Part shown: positions 34,776-46,909 of the stretch, piece after piece
Numbering within the stretch: position 1 is the first letter of the stretch
How the letters are laid out: each line of letters opens with the position of its first letter
Source of the DNA: Dama dama
Taxonomy: Eukaryota > Chordata > Mammalia > Artiodactyla > Cervidae
Assembly: GCF_033118175.1 (NCBI RefSeq)
Contig: NC_083711.1
Location: 40,062,001-40,126,000 of the forward strand
Reading direction: 5' to 3'
Length of the DNA: 64,000 nucleotides
Notes under the pieces: generated by a model
The model's database searches: none
Told to the model about the DNA's origin: nothing
The model's input: the letters and a program-made list of their open reading frames with translations, nothing else
Position numbers and translations under genes: made by a program

Positions 34776-35199
34776 GGACCTTTAATATCATCTACCAATA
34801 TAAACTAGTAATAAGGTAGATCATATCTACTCAGGATAGGTGGAGAGAGGAAGTAAATCTCGAACAGCTGTGAAAGTTAGCAGGTTTATGGATATAAGTG
34901 TGGCGCTGAAGAATAAGGGTGGGAGTTAAAGGGAAAATTAAATTCACCAAGTAGCACAGGGCCACTAGTTCATGTTCAAAATGATGAAATAAATTTTCAA
35001 ATATTTATTTAAAAATTAGTTTGTGATATGATTGAGAGAACAGTTATTTTCTCCTTAGCTTCTTCCTCAGAAGCTACTCATGTGACTTCATGTGACTTTT
35101 TTTTTTTCCTACTCTAGAATGTAGACAGCAGGAAGAAACACCACTGTCATGCTCACAATAAAAAATTGTTGACTAACTTGACATTCACAAATTTTTAAA
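34776..35199. other. Unannotated AT-rich DNA
   Basis: No repeat or gene recognised. A T run lies at about 35097-35108. Confidence 0.4.
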
Positions 35200-36689
35200 A
35201 ACCTATCATGGAACTGAGGTCAAGTAACAACCAACCAGCCCCAAATCTAAGGAGGAACACACAGGCAGACACACAGACGGAGTGAGGGGAAACATAAATG
35301 CTCATTTACCTGGTGTAACAACACCTCTGACTCAATGGATGGTAGCTAAATCCGGATAAAGTTCTGAGCCTTGGAGCTATGTGTGGGTTCACAACCATCA
35401 ATTCCTTCAGCATGTCAGATCAGCTATCTTTGGCACCCTCTCACCAAAGAGAGGCCCCAACAATATTCTTGGACTCTTTAGGCATTGAGGCAGTTTGTAC
35501 ACAACTTGAAATTCCTATTTGATTCCAGTGACTGACCATAATACAAATCAGCTTGTTTTGAACTATATCCTAATTAAAAGTCCCATTGGAAACTTTCCTG
35601 AAGATTATACAACATGCTCTCTACCTTTGAGTGTGACAATCCTAATGCCCCTTTTGAACCACAAATTTCACATTGCCTATTGAAGTTCCCAGCAATTGGA
35701 TGTAGACTCCAATTGGAGCTCCCTCTCAAGGTTTTAGAATTGTTGCCCTGAAACAACTACCAAATATAGCATTTTTGTTAAATAGTCATTAGCATACTAG
35801 TGGCCTTGGTTTGAAGCCAAACTCTTATCCAGAAAGGCCTCATAAACCTCTGACATAACATCCCTATTTGGAGTCAGTTCAGAGTCCACGATCAACAACA
35901 TAAAGCATACTCAAAAAGTCTTACTCATCAAGTAGAAATGGCATATTCATCCAACCCCCGCAGCAATCTTAGCTTCACATGAGAAAGTGGCAGCTGATCA
36001 GTGAGGGGCACTTTATTCCCCTCTCAACTGCCTGAAGAGAAGCTGCCTGCTCAGTGGGTCCTCTTGTTGCTGAGATTCCCCAAAATGCATGGCCCTGTTT
36101 ACTGGCAACTCTGCTAAACTGAAATGTGATGGTGTGACAGGGCTTCTGCAGGCTCAGACTCAGACCAGCTGGGCCAGACTGAAAAGCACTTTGTTGATTC
36201 TCCACTGTGGGCAAATCTCAAACTGTTCTCATAGCTCAGACAAATACTTCTCATGACAAACTCTGTTACATTTTCACTGATTTTGAGCTGTTGTAAAAAG
36301 CCTAGAGGTTTGGTCAGCCACATGGAAAACTACAAACTGTCAGATTAAAGACACTTTTCTTTGGGGCCATGAAGTATCACAATGAGGCTTCAAATCAAAC
36401 TATCTGGGCCACATGTACAGATGGCCACAAAAAGGATTCATTCTCTGATGAGGCCAACCGGACCCACTGATTGAGCCTGCACTGCCCAGATTGTCAAGAG
36501 TCACTGCATAGATTCGTCACTATGTGAGATATGGCAATCTACCCACCATCATATCCTAGACACAGGGGAAAGGATTCTGTTTCTAAGGAGGAGGCTACCA
36601 CCACATGCCAGACTCTTGCGGAAGGTGGCCATGTTGTCTCAAGGTGGGAGAAGCCAAGTTACTTGGGACTTGGCCCCCACCTAGTGCTT

Positions 36690-37190
36690 ACCGACTAATT
36701 ACATTAGCTCTCTGATCCCCTTATCCGGGCAATTAATGGTGCCTCAGTGTTGTCAGCACATTTCCAGGTTATGGAATTGCTTCCCACCCCAGACAACTGC
36801 AGAGAAGGCAATGGCAGCCCACTCCAGTACTCTTGCCTGGAGAATCCCAGGGACGGGGGAGCCTGGTGGGCTGCCGTCTATGGGGTCACACAGTCAGACA
36901 CAACTGAAGCGACTTAGCAGCCACAGCAGCGGCCAGACAACTGACTCCAGTCGCCCTGTTGTGATCCTTAAAACTTAATCTCTGTTACGTGCTTGACTTT
37001 CTGGACCACTTGCGGTCTGACTGTGGTGCTCCTTTTATCACAAGTCATTATACAATGTCCACAATGCCTTTATGGGTATTTGATAGCTCTTCTATACTGC
37101 CCACCATCGCCAGGCATCCAGTATTTTTGAGTATTGGAAAATTTTCTAAACACCAGCCCAAAAAGATTTCTCAGTCTACTTTCCTCCCTG
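36690..37190 (+). pseudogene. Retroviral integrase core remnant, interrupted by a BovA SINE
   Basis: Integrase joins retroviral DNA to the host genome using a DDE triad. Visible pieces, in different frames, are TFPGYG (its normal preceding Asp is replaced), RSDCGAPF with the second Asp, and HHRQASSIFEYW with the Glu, in the order and rough spacing of the family. The frame shifts between these blocks and the SINE at 36800-36932 splits the core. The first catalytic Asp is not present, so it is a dead relic. The match is from pattern recognition only. Confidence 0.55.
36800..36932 (+). mobile_element. BovA-type SINE monomer with 11-bp TSD
   Basis: Flanked by the perfect duplication CCAGACAACTG at 36789-36799 and 36933-36943. 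The body has GAGAAGGCAATGGCAGCCCA, GGAGCCTGGTGGGCTGCCGT and ACACAACTGAAGCGACTTAG. The tail is CAGCAGC-like and not poly-A. The tRNA head is absent. Confidence 0.95.
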
Positions 37191-38640
37191 CCTCCTAATC
37201 CACACACCTGATCATGGCAGTTTGGTCATTAAGTGAGCATCTAGTGATCAGGATGAATGTTGTGGGAGGATGTGTAGACCTATTCTGAAAATTAGAGACT
37301 CCAGTCTGACCAATCCTGAGCATTAGGCTTCTTTCTTTCCCTTAACAGAAAACTGAGACTGGAAGAGATAGTGCATTCTCCTAGTTACAACTGAACCAGA
37401 AGAAGTCTTAGAGGATTTGAATTGAATTCTGGCCCAGTCACCTGGATTCTCTCATTGAATGTCCATAGCTTTAGAACATAATAATAATGACTCTTTGGTT
37501 AAACACATTAGACAATAAACCCTCAAGGCTAAAATAGGGAGTTTCCTGGGTCTCTGAAGACTTGATAAAAATCCTAAAACCCTGTCACTAGTACCAGATC
37601 TCTTCAGATGATAGCAGATGATGGTTTAAAAAAAAAGATGACTTTTCAAAAACTGTGACAGTACGTATAGATTTTAGAGTAGCAGAAACAATGCAACAAA
37701 CCTAGCACCTTAGGAAGCAATACCTTAGACCTGGGAGGTGTGAGAGAGGGAGGGATCTTATGATCGTTTGTATTTCAGAATTGCCCTTGAAAGCTTCTCT
37801 GTAAAAGACAGTGCCATCACCAGTCTCCCAGCTGTTTATGAGCAGCTTGAATTTAACTGACTCCTGGGTTTTATATCCATACCAGAGATCTATGATGATT
37901 CTTTGATCATTATTCCACTTAGCCATGCATAAAGTCAATTGGAAACAGCAGGAAAAGGTCCCATATCCCACAGATTCCTCATAAAATGCTTGTCAGTACT
38001 TCTGGATCATTCCTACCCTTATTTTGTAGCTGTTCATCGAATGCTCCATAAGGCACAGATATCCCCCAATTGATGGCATGCAAGAACCAAACAGATCAGC
38101 CAAACTACCTCTAGGGAGTGTCTCCAAAGCCAAGAATTAGACTCAACCATTCAGAATGAACTGGGAACTACACCATAAGACTGGGACATGCTCTGAGAGA
38201 CACTGTCAACTTGTGTCTCCTGGCCAACGTAGGTCTCACTGAGGGATTCTTACAATTATAAACAACACTTTGTTTCCAAGTTTACTTTACCCCATCCCGA
38301 CTCCCTGGAACTTCTTAAGCAAAAGCCACCATTAACTTTCTTTTCTCCTTCAAGTGTCTAAGGGAATTCCTTCTGTAATTGATATAGCTTTCAGAAGACT
38401 GTGGCGATCTCCCCAGAATGGCTACCCTCAGTACTTAGAGGAGCTTCCCAGAGGGATAGCTGACTCATGTTTCATGAGTACTAAGGGGACGGTTTTACCC
38501 CCAATGAGAGCCATTCCTTTAGAAAATATGGTATAGATTTGTAAGATTAAACTGCAAGATGTAGGGTTGTTCATATCTCCTCATAACCAGTCAGCAAAGT
38601 CTAATGTAAGTCACCACTGACTGTGTCCTTTGTGAGTATA

Positions 38641-38845
38641 GGGTTGGCAATCAGATGCTGTCTTTGAAAGACATGGGTATAATTCCAGATGTGCCACTTA
38701 AATATGAAATGATCTTAAGAAAATCAGATCACTTCAGTCTTTTGAAATTTTTCTACCTCTGAAATTGGAAAAATATTACCAGAACTGACAAGGTCATGAA
38801 TTCTTCTGGCACATTCACTGGCTCAAATAAATAATGGTTCCCTTC
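38641..38845 (+). repeat. MIR SINE
   Basis: Sense MIR pattern: a GATGTGCCACTTAAATATGA block, GAAAATCAGATCACTTCAGT, TTTTTCTACCTCTGAAATTG and a CTGGCACATTCACTGGCTCA end. Diverged. Confidence 0.6.
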
Positions 38846-38984
38846 TTTTCTTTGCTTCACTTAAAATTTTAATGATACAACTGAAATATTTTTTTCGTTA
38901 TTTTTCTTTAGACCTTTATTGTTTGAGACTTTAAGCTTCTGACTTTCCTAAAGAGAAAAAAAAATCTTGCCTATACTTTGTGAT

Positions 38985-40400
38985 GTGCTGAAAGAAAAAC
39001 TGGACTTTGCAATCAATGAACCTAGTTACAAATTGAAGTCCCATCACTCTTTTTTTTAATTAATTTATTTATTTAATTGGAGGCTAATTACAATATTGTG
39101 GTGGCTTTTGCCATGCATTGACATGAATCAGCCATGGGTATACATGGGTCCTGCCATGCTGAACCCCCCTCTCACCTCCCTCCCCATCCCATCCCTCTGG
39201 GTTGTCCCAGGGCACTAGCTTTGAGTGCCCTGTTTCATGTATCAAACTTGCACTGGTGATCTATTTCACATATGGTAATATACAGGTTTCAATGTTATTC
39301 TCTCAAATCATCCCACCCTCACCTTCTCCCACAGAGTCCAAAAGTCTGTTCTTTACATCTGTTCTCTTTTGATGTCTTTCATATAGGGTCGCTGTTACCA
39401 TCTTTCTAAATTCCACATATATGCATTAATATACTGTATTGGTGTTTTTCTTTCTGACTTACTTCACTCTGCATAATAGGCTCCAGTTTCATCCACCTTA
39501 TTAGAATTGACTCAAATGTGTTATTTTTTATAGCTGAGTAGTATTCCATTGTGTATATGTACCACAATTTTCTTATCCATTCATCTGTTGATGGGCATCT
39601 AGGTTGCTTCATGTCCTAGCTATTGTAAACAGTCTTGCAATGAACACTGGGGTACACGTGTCTCTTTCAGATCTGGTTTCCTCGGTGTGTATGCCCAGCG
39701 GTGGGATTGCTGGGTTATATGGCAGTTTTATTTCCAGTTTTTTAAGGAATCTCCACACTGTTCTCCATAGCGGCTGTACTAGTTTGCATTCCCACCAACA
39801 GTGTAAGAGGGTTCCCTTTTCTCCACACCCTCTCCAGCATTTATTGTTTATAGACTTTTTGATGGCAGCCATTCTGACTGGCATGAGATGGTACCTCATT
39901 GTGGTTTTGATTTGCATTTCTCTGATAATGAGTGATTTTGAGCATCTTTTCATGTGTTAGCCATCTGTATGTCTTCTTTAGAAAAAAACATTTACTCTGA
40001 ACAGGAGAAATGTCTGTTGAGTTCTTTGGCCCATTTTTTGATTGGGTCATTAATTTTTCTGGTATTGAGCTGCATGAGCTGCTTGTATATTTTAGAGATT
40101 AATTTTTTGTCAGATTTTTCATTTGCTATTATTTTCTCCCATTCTGAAGTCTGCCTTTTCACCTTGCTTATCGTTTCCTTCATTGTGCAAAGCTTTTAAG
40201 TTTGATTTGGTCCCATTTGTTTATTTTTGCTTTTATTTCCATTACTATGGGAGGTGGGTCATAGAGGATCTGCTGTGATTTGTGTCAGACCATCACTCTG
40301 TTAGTGTAAACTTAAGCAAGTTTCTTAAACTTATGGACTCAAAAAAATGGGGGAGGGTTTGAACTAAATGACCATTATAGTGCTACAAATTTCTAAGAGA
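38985..40400 (+). repeat. MIR SINE split by a young L1
   Basis: The left piece (38985-39050) has GGACTTTGCAATCAATGAAC. The right piece (40300-40400) has AGCAAGTTTCTTAAACTTAT and AAAAATGGGGGAGGG. Together they form a collinear sense MIR, interrupted by the L1 at 39051-40289. Confidence 0.6.
39051..40289 (-). mobile_element. Young L1 (Bovidae type), 5'-truncated, with 10-bp TSD
   Basis: Flanked by CCATCACTCT at 39041-39050 and 40290-40299. The left end is a T-rich tail followed by the L1 3'UTR (GGAGGCTAATTACAATATTG). The body includes the ORF2 C-terminus (frame 39609-39953 on the minus strand, with CWRGCGEKGTLLHCWWECK). The 5' truncation lies within ORF2, downstream of the RT domain. It is similar to the element at 1-2400 and supplies the 3'UTR that one lacks in this window. 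A small extra stretch at about 39985-40010 (TTTACTCTGAACAGGAG) disturbs the frame. Confidence 0.93.
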
Positions 40401-41609
40401 ATAAATGTCTTTTGAGCATGGTGTAAAATTGCCAAAGTATCTTTTTCAAAGTCTTGAGATCTATTTTAAAGTGCCATCTTTTTAAAATGCATTACATATA
40501 TTCTTACCTTCTTCAAAAAAGTACTCCAAATACACTTAGCTATTTATTGACAAATCATAATTACTATTATGGCCATTAAATGTTATTATGAGCTATAAAT
40601 ACTGAACAGTCTTAAAATCATTATTTTTAGATTTAGAGTCAGACATGTGGGCTTTTCCAAAATCTGAGAAACATAAATTTTTTTTCTAAAAAAGTTAGAA
40701 AAGTAGTTGGTCGAATTTTATTTTTCTTTTCAAGTGTAAATTAAGTAAAACAGAGAATTTGTTTATCCTAGGTGAAAGGCTCTATCTAAATATACCTTTA
40801 ATAAGATTTCCTATATTATTAAATTTTCTTATAGAAACAGTTCACATTTCACATCTTTATTGAACACTAACCTAGGTATTTTTAAATATATACAGGAAAT
40901 GATGGGATTCTTGTTGCCAGAGCTCTAAGACATCAGAACTATGTGACATTCTGAAGGTTTTGGGTCCCTGTCAGTGAAGTGAATGTTCTCTAAGCACTAT
41001 TTCAGCTCACTGCCACCTCAGGCCCCATGCACAGATTTTCACAAATTAATTCTTTCAAGTGTGAAGTATATTCTGGCAGTTATTTTCAGATACACAAGCA
41101 AGGAATGAAATTAGTGTCTAGTGGCTGTGCTGGAGCTTTGGGAAAAAAGATGAATATTGTGTGCTACTATATCGTAAGCCCATTTTCTCATGGTTTACTT
41201 TTTTATTATTCAGATTCACTCAGGAGCAGGTAATCATGTTTCCTAAAACAAAATATCTAATTGCCAAGAGAGACTATCAAATTGCATTTGAGAGACTATC
41301 GAGGATGGCAAAACCTTTTGCAGATCACAGTGACATGAAATCTGCTTTAATTCCTATTTCAAGAGCATGTTCATAGGAGTGAAGCTTGAAATACTAAAGG
41401 GAAATAGACTTGGCAAACAGGAGACAAAATGGTCTAAATGATGCTGCCTATATGGAGATTGTCCTATTAGCACAGGGCAGTCTTTGGATAGAACATGTTA
41501 ATGTTGAATTAATCAAGATGTTAAATATTGTTGTTGAGATATTAATAAGATAATACTCTTATCTTATATAGATGCTTATTAATGATCTCTACTTATGCAG
41601 TGTCTCTTT
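40401..41609. other. Unannotated DNA
   Basis: No young repeat. Two short plus-strand open frames (41027-41233, 41161-41376) have no recognisable domain and no splice context that I can defend. Confidence 0.4.
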
Positions 41610-42930
41610 TTAAAAAAATGCAGTGTAGTGCATTTACAACGTTGTGTCAGTTTCAGGTACACAACATAGTGAGTGATTCAGATATCGAGCATAGTTCCTG
41701 GGCTATACAGTAGGTCCTTGTTGGTAATATATTTGATATATAGTAAATGTGTATACATTAATTTGCCAACAAAGGTCCGTCTAGTCAAGGCTATGGTTTT
41801 TCCAGTGGTCATGTATGGATGTGAGAGTTGGACTGTGAAGAAAGCTGAGCGCCGAAGAATTGATGCTTTTGAACTGTGGTGTTGGAGAAGACTCTTGAGA
41901 GTCCCTTGGACTACAAGGAGATCCAACCAGTCCATCCTAAAGGAGATCAGTCCTGGGTGTTCACTGGAAGGACTGATGCTGAAGCTGAAACTCCAGTACT
42001 TTGGCCACCTCATGAGAAGAGTTGACTCATTGGAAAAGACCCTGATGCTGGGAGGGATTGGGGGCAGGAGGAGAAGGGGATGACAGAGGATGAGATGGCT
42101 GGATGGCATCACTGACTTGATGGACATGAGTTTGAGTAAACTCCGGGAGTTGGTGATGGACAGGGAGGCCTGGCGTGTTGCAGTTCATGAGGTCCCAAAG
42201 AGTCTGACACGACTGAGCAACTGAACTGAACTGAACTGATACATTAATTCCAAATTCCTAATTGTCCTTCTCCCTCTCTTCCCATTTGGTAACTACCAGT
42301 TTGTTTTCTATGTCTGTGGATCTGCTTGTGTTTTGTATACAAGTTCATTTGTATCACTTCTTTAGATTCCATTTTTAAGTGAAATCACACTATATTTGTT
42401 TTTCTCTGCCTGGCTTACTTAGTGTGATCATCACTAGGTCCATCCATGTTGCTGCAAATGGCATTATTTCATTCTTTTTATGGCTTAGTAATATTCCATT
42501 GTATCCATACACCGCATCTCCTTCATCTATTCATCTGTCAATGTGCATTTAGGTTGCTTCCATGTCTGGGCTATTGTGAATAGTACTGCTCTCAACATTA
42601 GGGTGCATAATTCTTTTCAAAGTATGGTTTTCTCTGGATATATACCCAGGAGTAGGATTGCAGTATCATATGGTAGTTCTGTTTTTAGTTTTCTAAAGGC
42701 CCTCCATACTGCTCTCCATGGTGGCTGCATCAATTGGCATTCCCACCAACAGTGTAGGAGGTTCCTTTTCCTCCACATCCTCTCTAGCAATAATTATTTG
42801 TAGACTTTTTGATGATATGGCCATTCTGACTGGTGTGAGATGATACTTCATTATAGTTTTAATTTGTTTTTCTCTAATGATTAGCAATGTTTGGCATCTT
42901 TCATGTGTGTTGTGCCTATTTTTCCAGAGC
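41610..42930 (-). mobile_element. Older L1 3' end, antisense, interrupted by BovB
   Basis: L1 3'UTR antisense: GTGTCAGTTTCAGGTACACA and GGGCTATACAGTAGGTCCTT. After the BovB it resumes with AGATTCCATTTTTAAGTGAA and CATTCCCACCAACAGTGTAG (ORF2 end). Collinear once the BovB at 41764-42238 is removed. Confidence 0.85.
41764..42238 (+). mobile_element. BovB 3' end inside older L1, with 11-bp TSD
   Basis: Flanked by ATACATTAATT at 41753-41763 and 42239-42249. It includes a YGCESWTVKKAE-coding segment and the GAACTGAACTGAACTG tail. The C-terminal frame is largely open, so the insertion is fairly young. Confidence 0.95.
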
Positions 42931-43029
42931 TCAAAAGCAGTCTGTTGTTCACATCTCCTTAGTCAAGTAGAGTCACTGAAGGAATCCTATATTTTAATAG
43001 TTTAAATTTGATCTTCTTTATTGAGAACT

Positions 43030-43355
43030 GTGGGCTTTCCTGATGGCTCAGTTGGTAAAGATTTGGCCTGCAATGCAGGAGACACTGGTTCCACTTCTGG
43101 GTTGGGAAGATTCGCTGGAGAAGGGATGTTACCCATTCCAGTATTCTTGGGCCACCCTTGGGGCTCAGCTGGTAAATAACCCTCCTGCAATGCAGGAGTC
43201 CTGCGTTCAATCCCTGGGTTGGGAAGATCCCCTGGAGAAGGGAAAGGCTACCCACTCCAGTATTCTGGCCTGGAGAATTCCATGGACTCTATAGACCATG
43301 GGGTCTCAAAGAGTCAGACACAACTGAGCAACTTCCATTTTACTTTTCACTTTTC
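43030..43355 (+). mobile_element. Bov-tA SINE with two tRNA-derived heads, sense
   Basis: The first head (GATGGCTCAGTTGGTAAAGA, CTGCAATGCAGGAGACACTG) is followed by a partial unit. A second head (GGGGCTCAGCTGGTAAATAA, CTGCGTTCAATCCCTGGGTT) and a complete BovA unit follow, ending in CACAACTGAGCAACTTCC. A likely TSD is ATTGAGAACT at 43020-43029 and ATTAAGAACT at 43356-43365 (one mismatch). Confidence 0.9.
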
Positions 43356-43365
43356 ATTAAGAACT

Positions 43366-44461
43366 ATAATTATGTCTTCCCCGTTCCTCATCTGTATGAA
43401 GTAGAACTATTTCTTTGTCTCAGGCAGATATTGAAATTATTTTTCCAGTCTTATATCTGCAAAGAATACCTGATTTAATTCTGGAAGCTCAAGTTATTTT
43501 CTTATCATTTTGCTGAAAGATATCCATCTAAAATATCAAAGAAGGCATGTAACCAAAAACATCTTAAAAAGGACTGATTGATAGTTTTACCTTCTTTGTT
43601 TTCTATGAACACTCACGAAAGGCTATTTGGAGAGTGATTATATATATGTCATTTATGTTGGTAATGGCAGTTTTATTTGTTTTGCATAGAAACTGCATTT
43701 CAATAAGGAGTAAGACAATAAGAACATAAAGGAGTGCTCTAAACTTTCTAGCTTTCCAAAATTCTCAAACATCCTAGAAAATGGATATATTACTTTCCCT
43801 AGGAAAAATTCTAAGGTAGTATTCTCTTAATGTAAGTAAGGGAAGGGTTTCAGTGAATTGAGAAAGTTATTGATAAGGCATTTATTACATTCCTTCCTTT
43901 AAAGTCTGACCACTACCTCAGAGTCCTGGCTACTTTCTCTACTTGTGGCTCCTAAGACATTTCTGAATCCATCATCCCTTTCATAATTTACTTTTTCTGT
44001 AGAGTGACTCCTTTATGCCTTCACTATTCCTTTGTAAAGCTTTGTCAAGTGCAAACATGAGAGACATTTCTAAGAAAATAGGAAATAGGATCTAATGGCT
44101 TATTTAATACTGGGGACAAGGGAGATGATAGCATTTAGATACAGAGAATCTGAAGACTGTACCAGCAGAAATAGAGGTAAGGTGTTTATTTATTCTCACA
44201 AGTGAGAAATGTCTGCTGCCCTGCTCCTTTGCTAAAAAGTTTGCTGCCAGCTTGGGTTCTGGGACATTTATCAAGGTTTCTTCTTCTTTCCCCAAACAGT
44301 AAGAAACGGAATGAGAAATCAGAACTTTTCTAACTATTCATTCCAAGTTTCCATCTATTTTAGACTGATTTTTGTCTCTTTTTGCCAAAAAATGTTTATA
44401 TTTTTCTGTGTACTGCCTAACCTGAAAGTTCTTTTCTTCCAGATCCTGACTATACATTTGA
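43366..44461. other. Unannotated AT-rich DNA
   Basis: No repeat or gene recognised with confidence. Confidence 0.4.
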
Positions 44462-44565
44462 AACTTGAATATCTGTGGCTGATTCATGTTGACGTATGGC
44501 AAAAACCATCACAATATTGCAAACTAATTATCCTCCAATTAAAATAATTAATTTTAAAAAAGAAA
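44462..44565 (+). mobile_element. Young L1 3'UTR tail fragment
   Basis: GGCTGATTCATGTTGACGTA, GGCAAAAACCATCACAATAT and TTATCCTCCAATTAAAATAA match the reverse complement of the L1 end at 39051-39140. It is a very short 5'-truncated insertion ending in an A-rich tail. Confidence 0.85.
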
Positions 44566-44649
44566 AGTTTTCATTGGAAAATATATTCCCCTTTGAAATA
44601 TGCCTTTGCCTAAAGTGTTAGAGAAAGTGGCATTTCTTGTCCTTGACTC

Positions 44650-44745
44650 TAATGAGCCTTATCCATTGCCAGACATTGTATAAGTATTAAGGATTACAAG
44701 ACAACTGAGAAAACTCCCCTGATTCAAAAGGCTTAAAATTCAAAC
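44650..44745 (-). repeat. L2 LINE fragment, antisense
   Basis: CATTGCCAGACATTGTATAA followed by ATTAAGGATTACAAGACAAC and a CCCTGATTCAAAAGGCTTAA block fits the antisense L2 3' region. Confidence 0.55.
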
Positions 44746-44916
44746 ATATCAAAAATAAATGCCATACCATTCAGTGAGTGTGTGGTAAAGGGGGGAAGAA
44801 GTCCACAGGGAATTAAAAAATTCTTCCTAGGGAGCGTGGCATCACAGACAGCTTCATAAAGGTGAGGGTCTTCACCCATTTTTAAACAAGGAATAGGAGT
44901 TTCCCTTTCATGCAGA

Positions 44917-45039
44917 GGAGGAAACGGCAACCCACTCCAGTACCCTTGACTGGAAAATGCCATGAACGGAGGAGCCTGGTAGGCTACAGTCCATGGGGTT
45001 GCAAAGAGTCGGACATGACTGAGCGACTTCACTTTCACT
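44917..45039 (+). mobile_element. BovA-type SINE monomer with 11-bp TSD
   Basis: Flanked by TTTCATGCAGA at 44906-44916 and 45040-45050. Body: AAACGGCAACCCACTCCAGT, CTACAGTCCATGGGGTTGCA, AAGAGTCGGACATGACTGAG. Confidence 0.95.
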
Positions 45040-45050
45040 TTTCATGCAGA

Positions 45051-45689
45051 CAGAGCAGATGAGTATAGACACAGATGCAGGAAACTGACCGGTGTGCTCA
45101 GAGAATGGCAAGCAGATCTATACGCATAAAACCACAACACAGACAAGCATTTCACAAGAGACAAAAATGGACAGGCCAGAAGGTCACTTTACAGAAGAAC
45201 TGTGTCATCTCTGGGGCACAGTGATCATCTGCCTTATGCTCACCCACTCTATCCACATTATGTGGCTGCTCTATGCATGGGATCACCCCACTCCAAGCTC
45301 AAGGGTGGACCGTGATTGATCTCAATTATCATGGTATTCCCGCTTCCCTTGCCATAGTGGTTGTTTCAGCAAGAGACGCTAACCAAGGGCTAAATGAATC
45401 AACATGCTGTAATTCCTTTCCAAAAGGAATTGTTCAAAGAAGGCCCAGTTATTAACAGCATGAAGCTCAAGACCTTTTTTCAATGGTTGTGAAAACTGAT
45501 TGGAAGTGCCCTTCTTCTTGGAACAGAAGATACTTACCCCATCTGCAACTGAACAAAGAGAATGAAGCTAATGAAATGGTGGGGAGAGTAAAAGAAAAGC
45601 AGGAAAAACTGCATGAGGCTCACCCTGTATTTTAATAGGATGAGCCAGTTAATTTACTTTTAGACATAGTATTAAATTTTCTCTGTTAA
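45051..45689. other. Unassigned stretch, possible old repeat
   Basis: About 45310-45400 (CGCTTCCCTTGCCATAGTGG) has the flavour of an ancient interspersed repeat, but I cannot name it. Open frames at 45092-45319 and 45273-45455 show no known domain. Confidence 0.3.
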
Positions 45690-46510
45690 TAGCATTATTA
45701 TTATTTTTATTGAAGTATAGTTGATGTATAATACTGTATGTTACAAGTATACTATATCAGTTCAGTTGCTCCATTGTGTCAATTTTTAAAGATTATATTC
45801 TATTTACAGTTATTATAAAATATTGGCTACATTCCCCATGTTGTCCAACATATCCTTGTAGTTTAATAGTTTGTACCTCTGTGTCCTCTGTTCCTATGTC
45901 CACCCACCTTCTCTCTCCCCACTGATAACCACTAGTTTGTTCTCTATACCTGTGAGTCTGGTTCTTTTTTTGTTATATTCACCAGTTAGTTTTAGTTTTT
46001 TAGATTCCAGATACAAGTGATATCATAGTTTTTTTTTTTCTTTCTCTGTCTGACTCATTTCACTTAGCATCATGTTTTTGCTAACAGTAAAATTTCATTC
46101 TTTCTATGTATTCTGTTGTGTGTATGTTTACCACTTTTTCTTTATCCATTTAACTGTTCATGGACACTTAAGTTGTTCCATATCTTGGCAGTTGTAAGTA
46201 ATGCTGCTGTGAACATTGAGATACATTTATCTTTTAAAATTAGTGTTTTGGGATTTTCTCTGGTATATACTCAGGAGTGGAATTTTTGGGTCATAGGGTA
46301 CTTCTGTTTTTAGCTTTTTGAGAAACCTTCAGCCTTCCATAGTGGCTGCACCAACTTACATACACACGGATAGTACACAAGAGTTCCCTTTTCTCCACAT
46401 CCTTGCCAACATTTGTTATTTGTGTTCATTTTGATGACAGCCATTCTGACAGGTGTGAGGTGATATCTCATTATGCTTTTGACTTGCATTTCCCTGATGA
46501 TTAGTATGGG
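45690..46510 (-). mobile_element. Older L1 3' end, antisense
   Basis: Antisense 3'UTR (TTATTGAAGTATAGTTGATG) through the end of ORF2 (GTCATAGGGTACTTCTGTTT, TTGACTTGCATTTCCCTGAT). It contains a 24-base BovB-tail-like piece at about 45757-45780 (TCAGTTCAGTTGCTCCATTG), possibly a minute BovB insertion. Confidence 0.85.
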
Positions 46511-46909
46511 CAAATGAGCCGAATGAAAGGAAGTGAAGTCTTCAACAGGAGGCAGAAGTGTTGAGAAGCATGCTGGTGAAACTGGGAATTGTTGGGGAGT
46601 GGCCTATGACCAGCCATCTTTAATATTTGTAAGATGAGAATGAGCATGTTTAGACTGTGCGAGAAAGAACTTAGAAACATTTGAAAATCTAGATGAGAAA
46701 GGAAACAACAAATGTTGCTCAAAGGCTCCTAGAAGAGGCGAGGTGAGTTTGAATCTAGAGCACGAATGGAGAAGTGAGCCTTGGATGTGACGGAAGGTGG
46801 ACAAGCAGAAAAGTGGTTGGCCATCCTTGCCCCCGCTCACTCCCCCATGCAGTGAGGGATTCTGCTCTGTGATCTTACAGAGCAATCCACATACATCTGC
46901 ATTATTGGC
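46511..46909. other. Unannotated DNA
   Basis: No repeat or gene recognised. Minus-strand open frames here have no recognisable domain. Confidence 0.35.

Larger units (their letters stand above)
35200..38560 (+). mobile_element. Degraded endogenous retrovirus internal region
   Basis: This stretch is less AT-rich than its surroundings. The plus-strand translation between about 36690 and 37190 resembles a retroviral integrase core (separate entry). Sequence on either side would then be RT/RNase H remnants (left) and late pol or env remnants (right), but I could not confirm those by motif. No LTR pair was found and both outer limits are guesses. Stops and frameshifts occur throughout, so it cannot be functional. 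The class (ERV1 or ERV-L-like) is not settled. Confidence 0.5.

Noticed and set aside
41020..41380. Possible short exons around 41 kb
   Set aside because: Open frames under 72 codons, no domain, and no paired consensus acceptor and donor.
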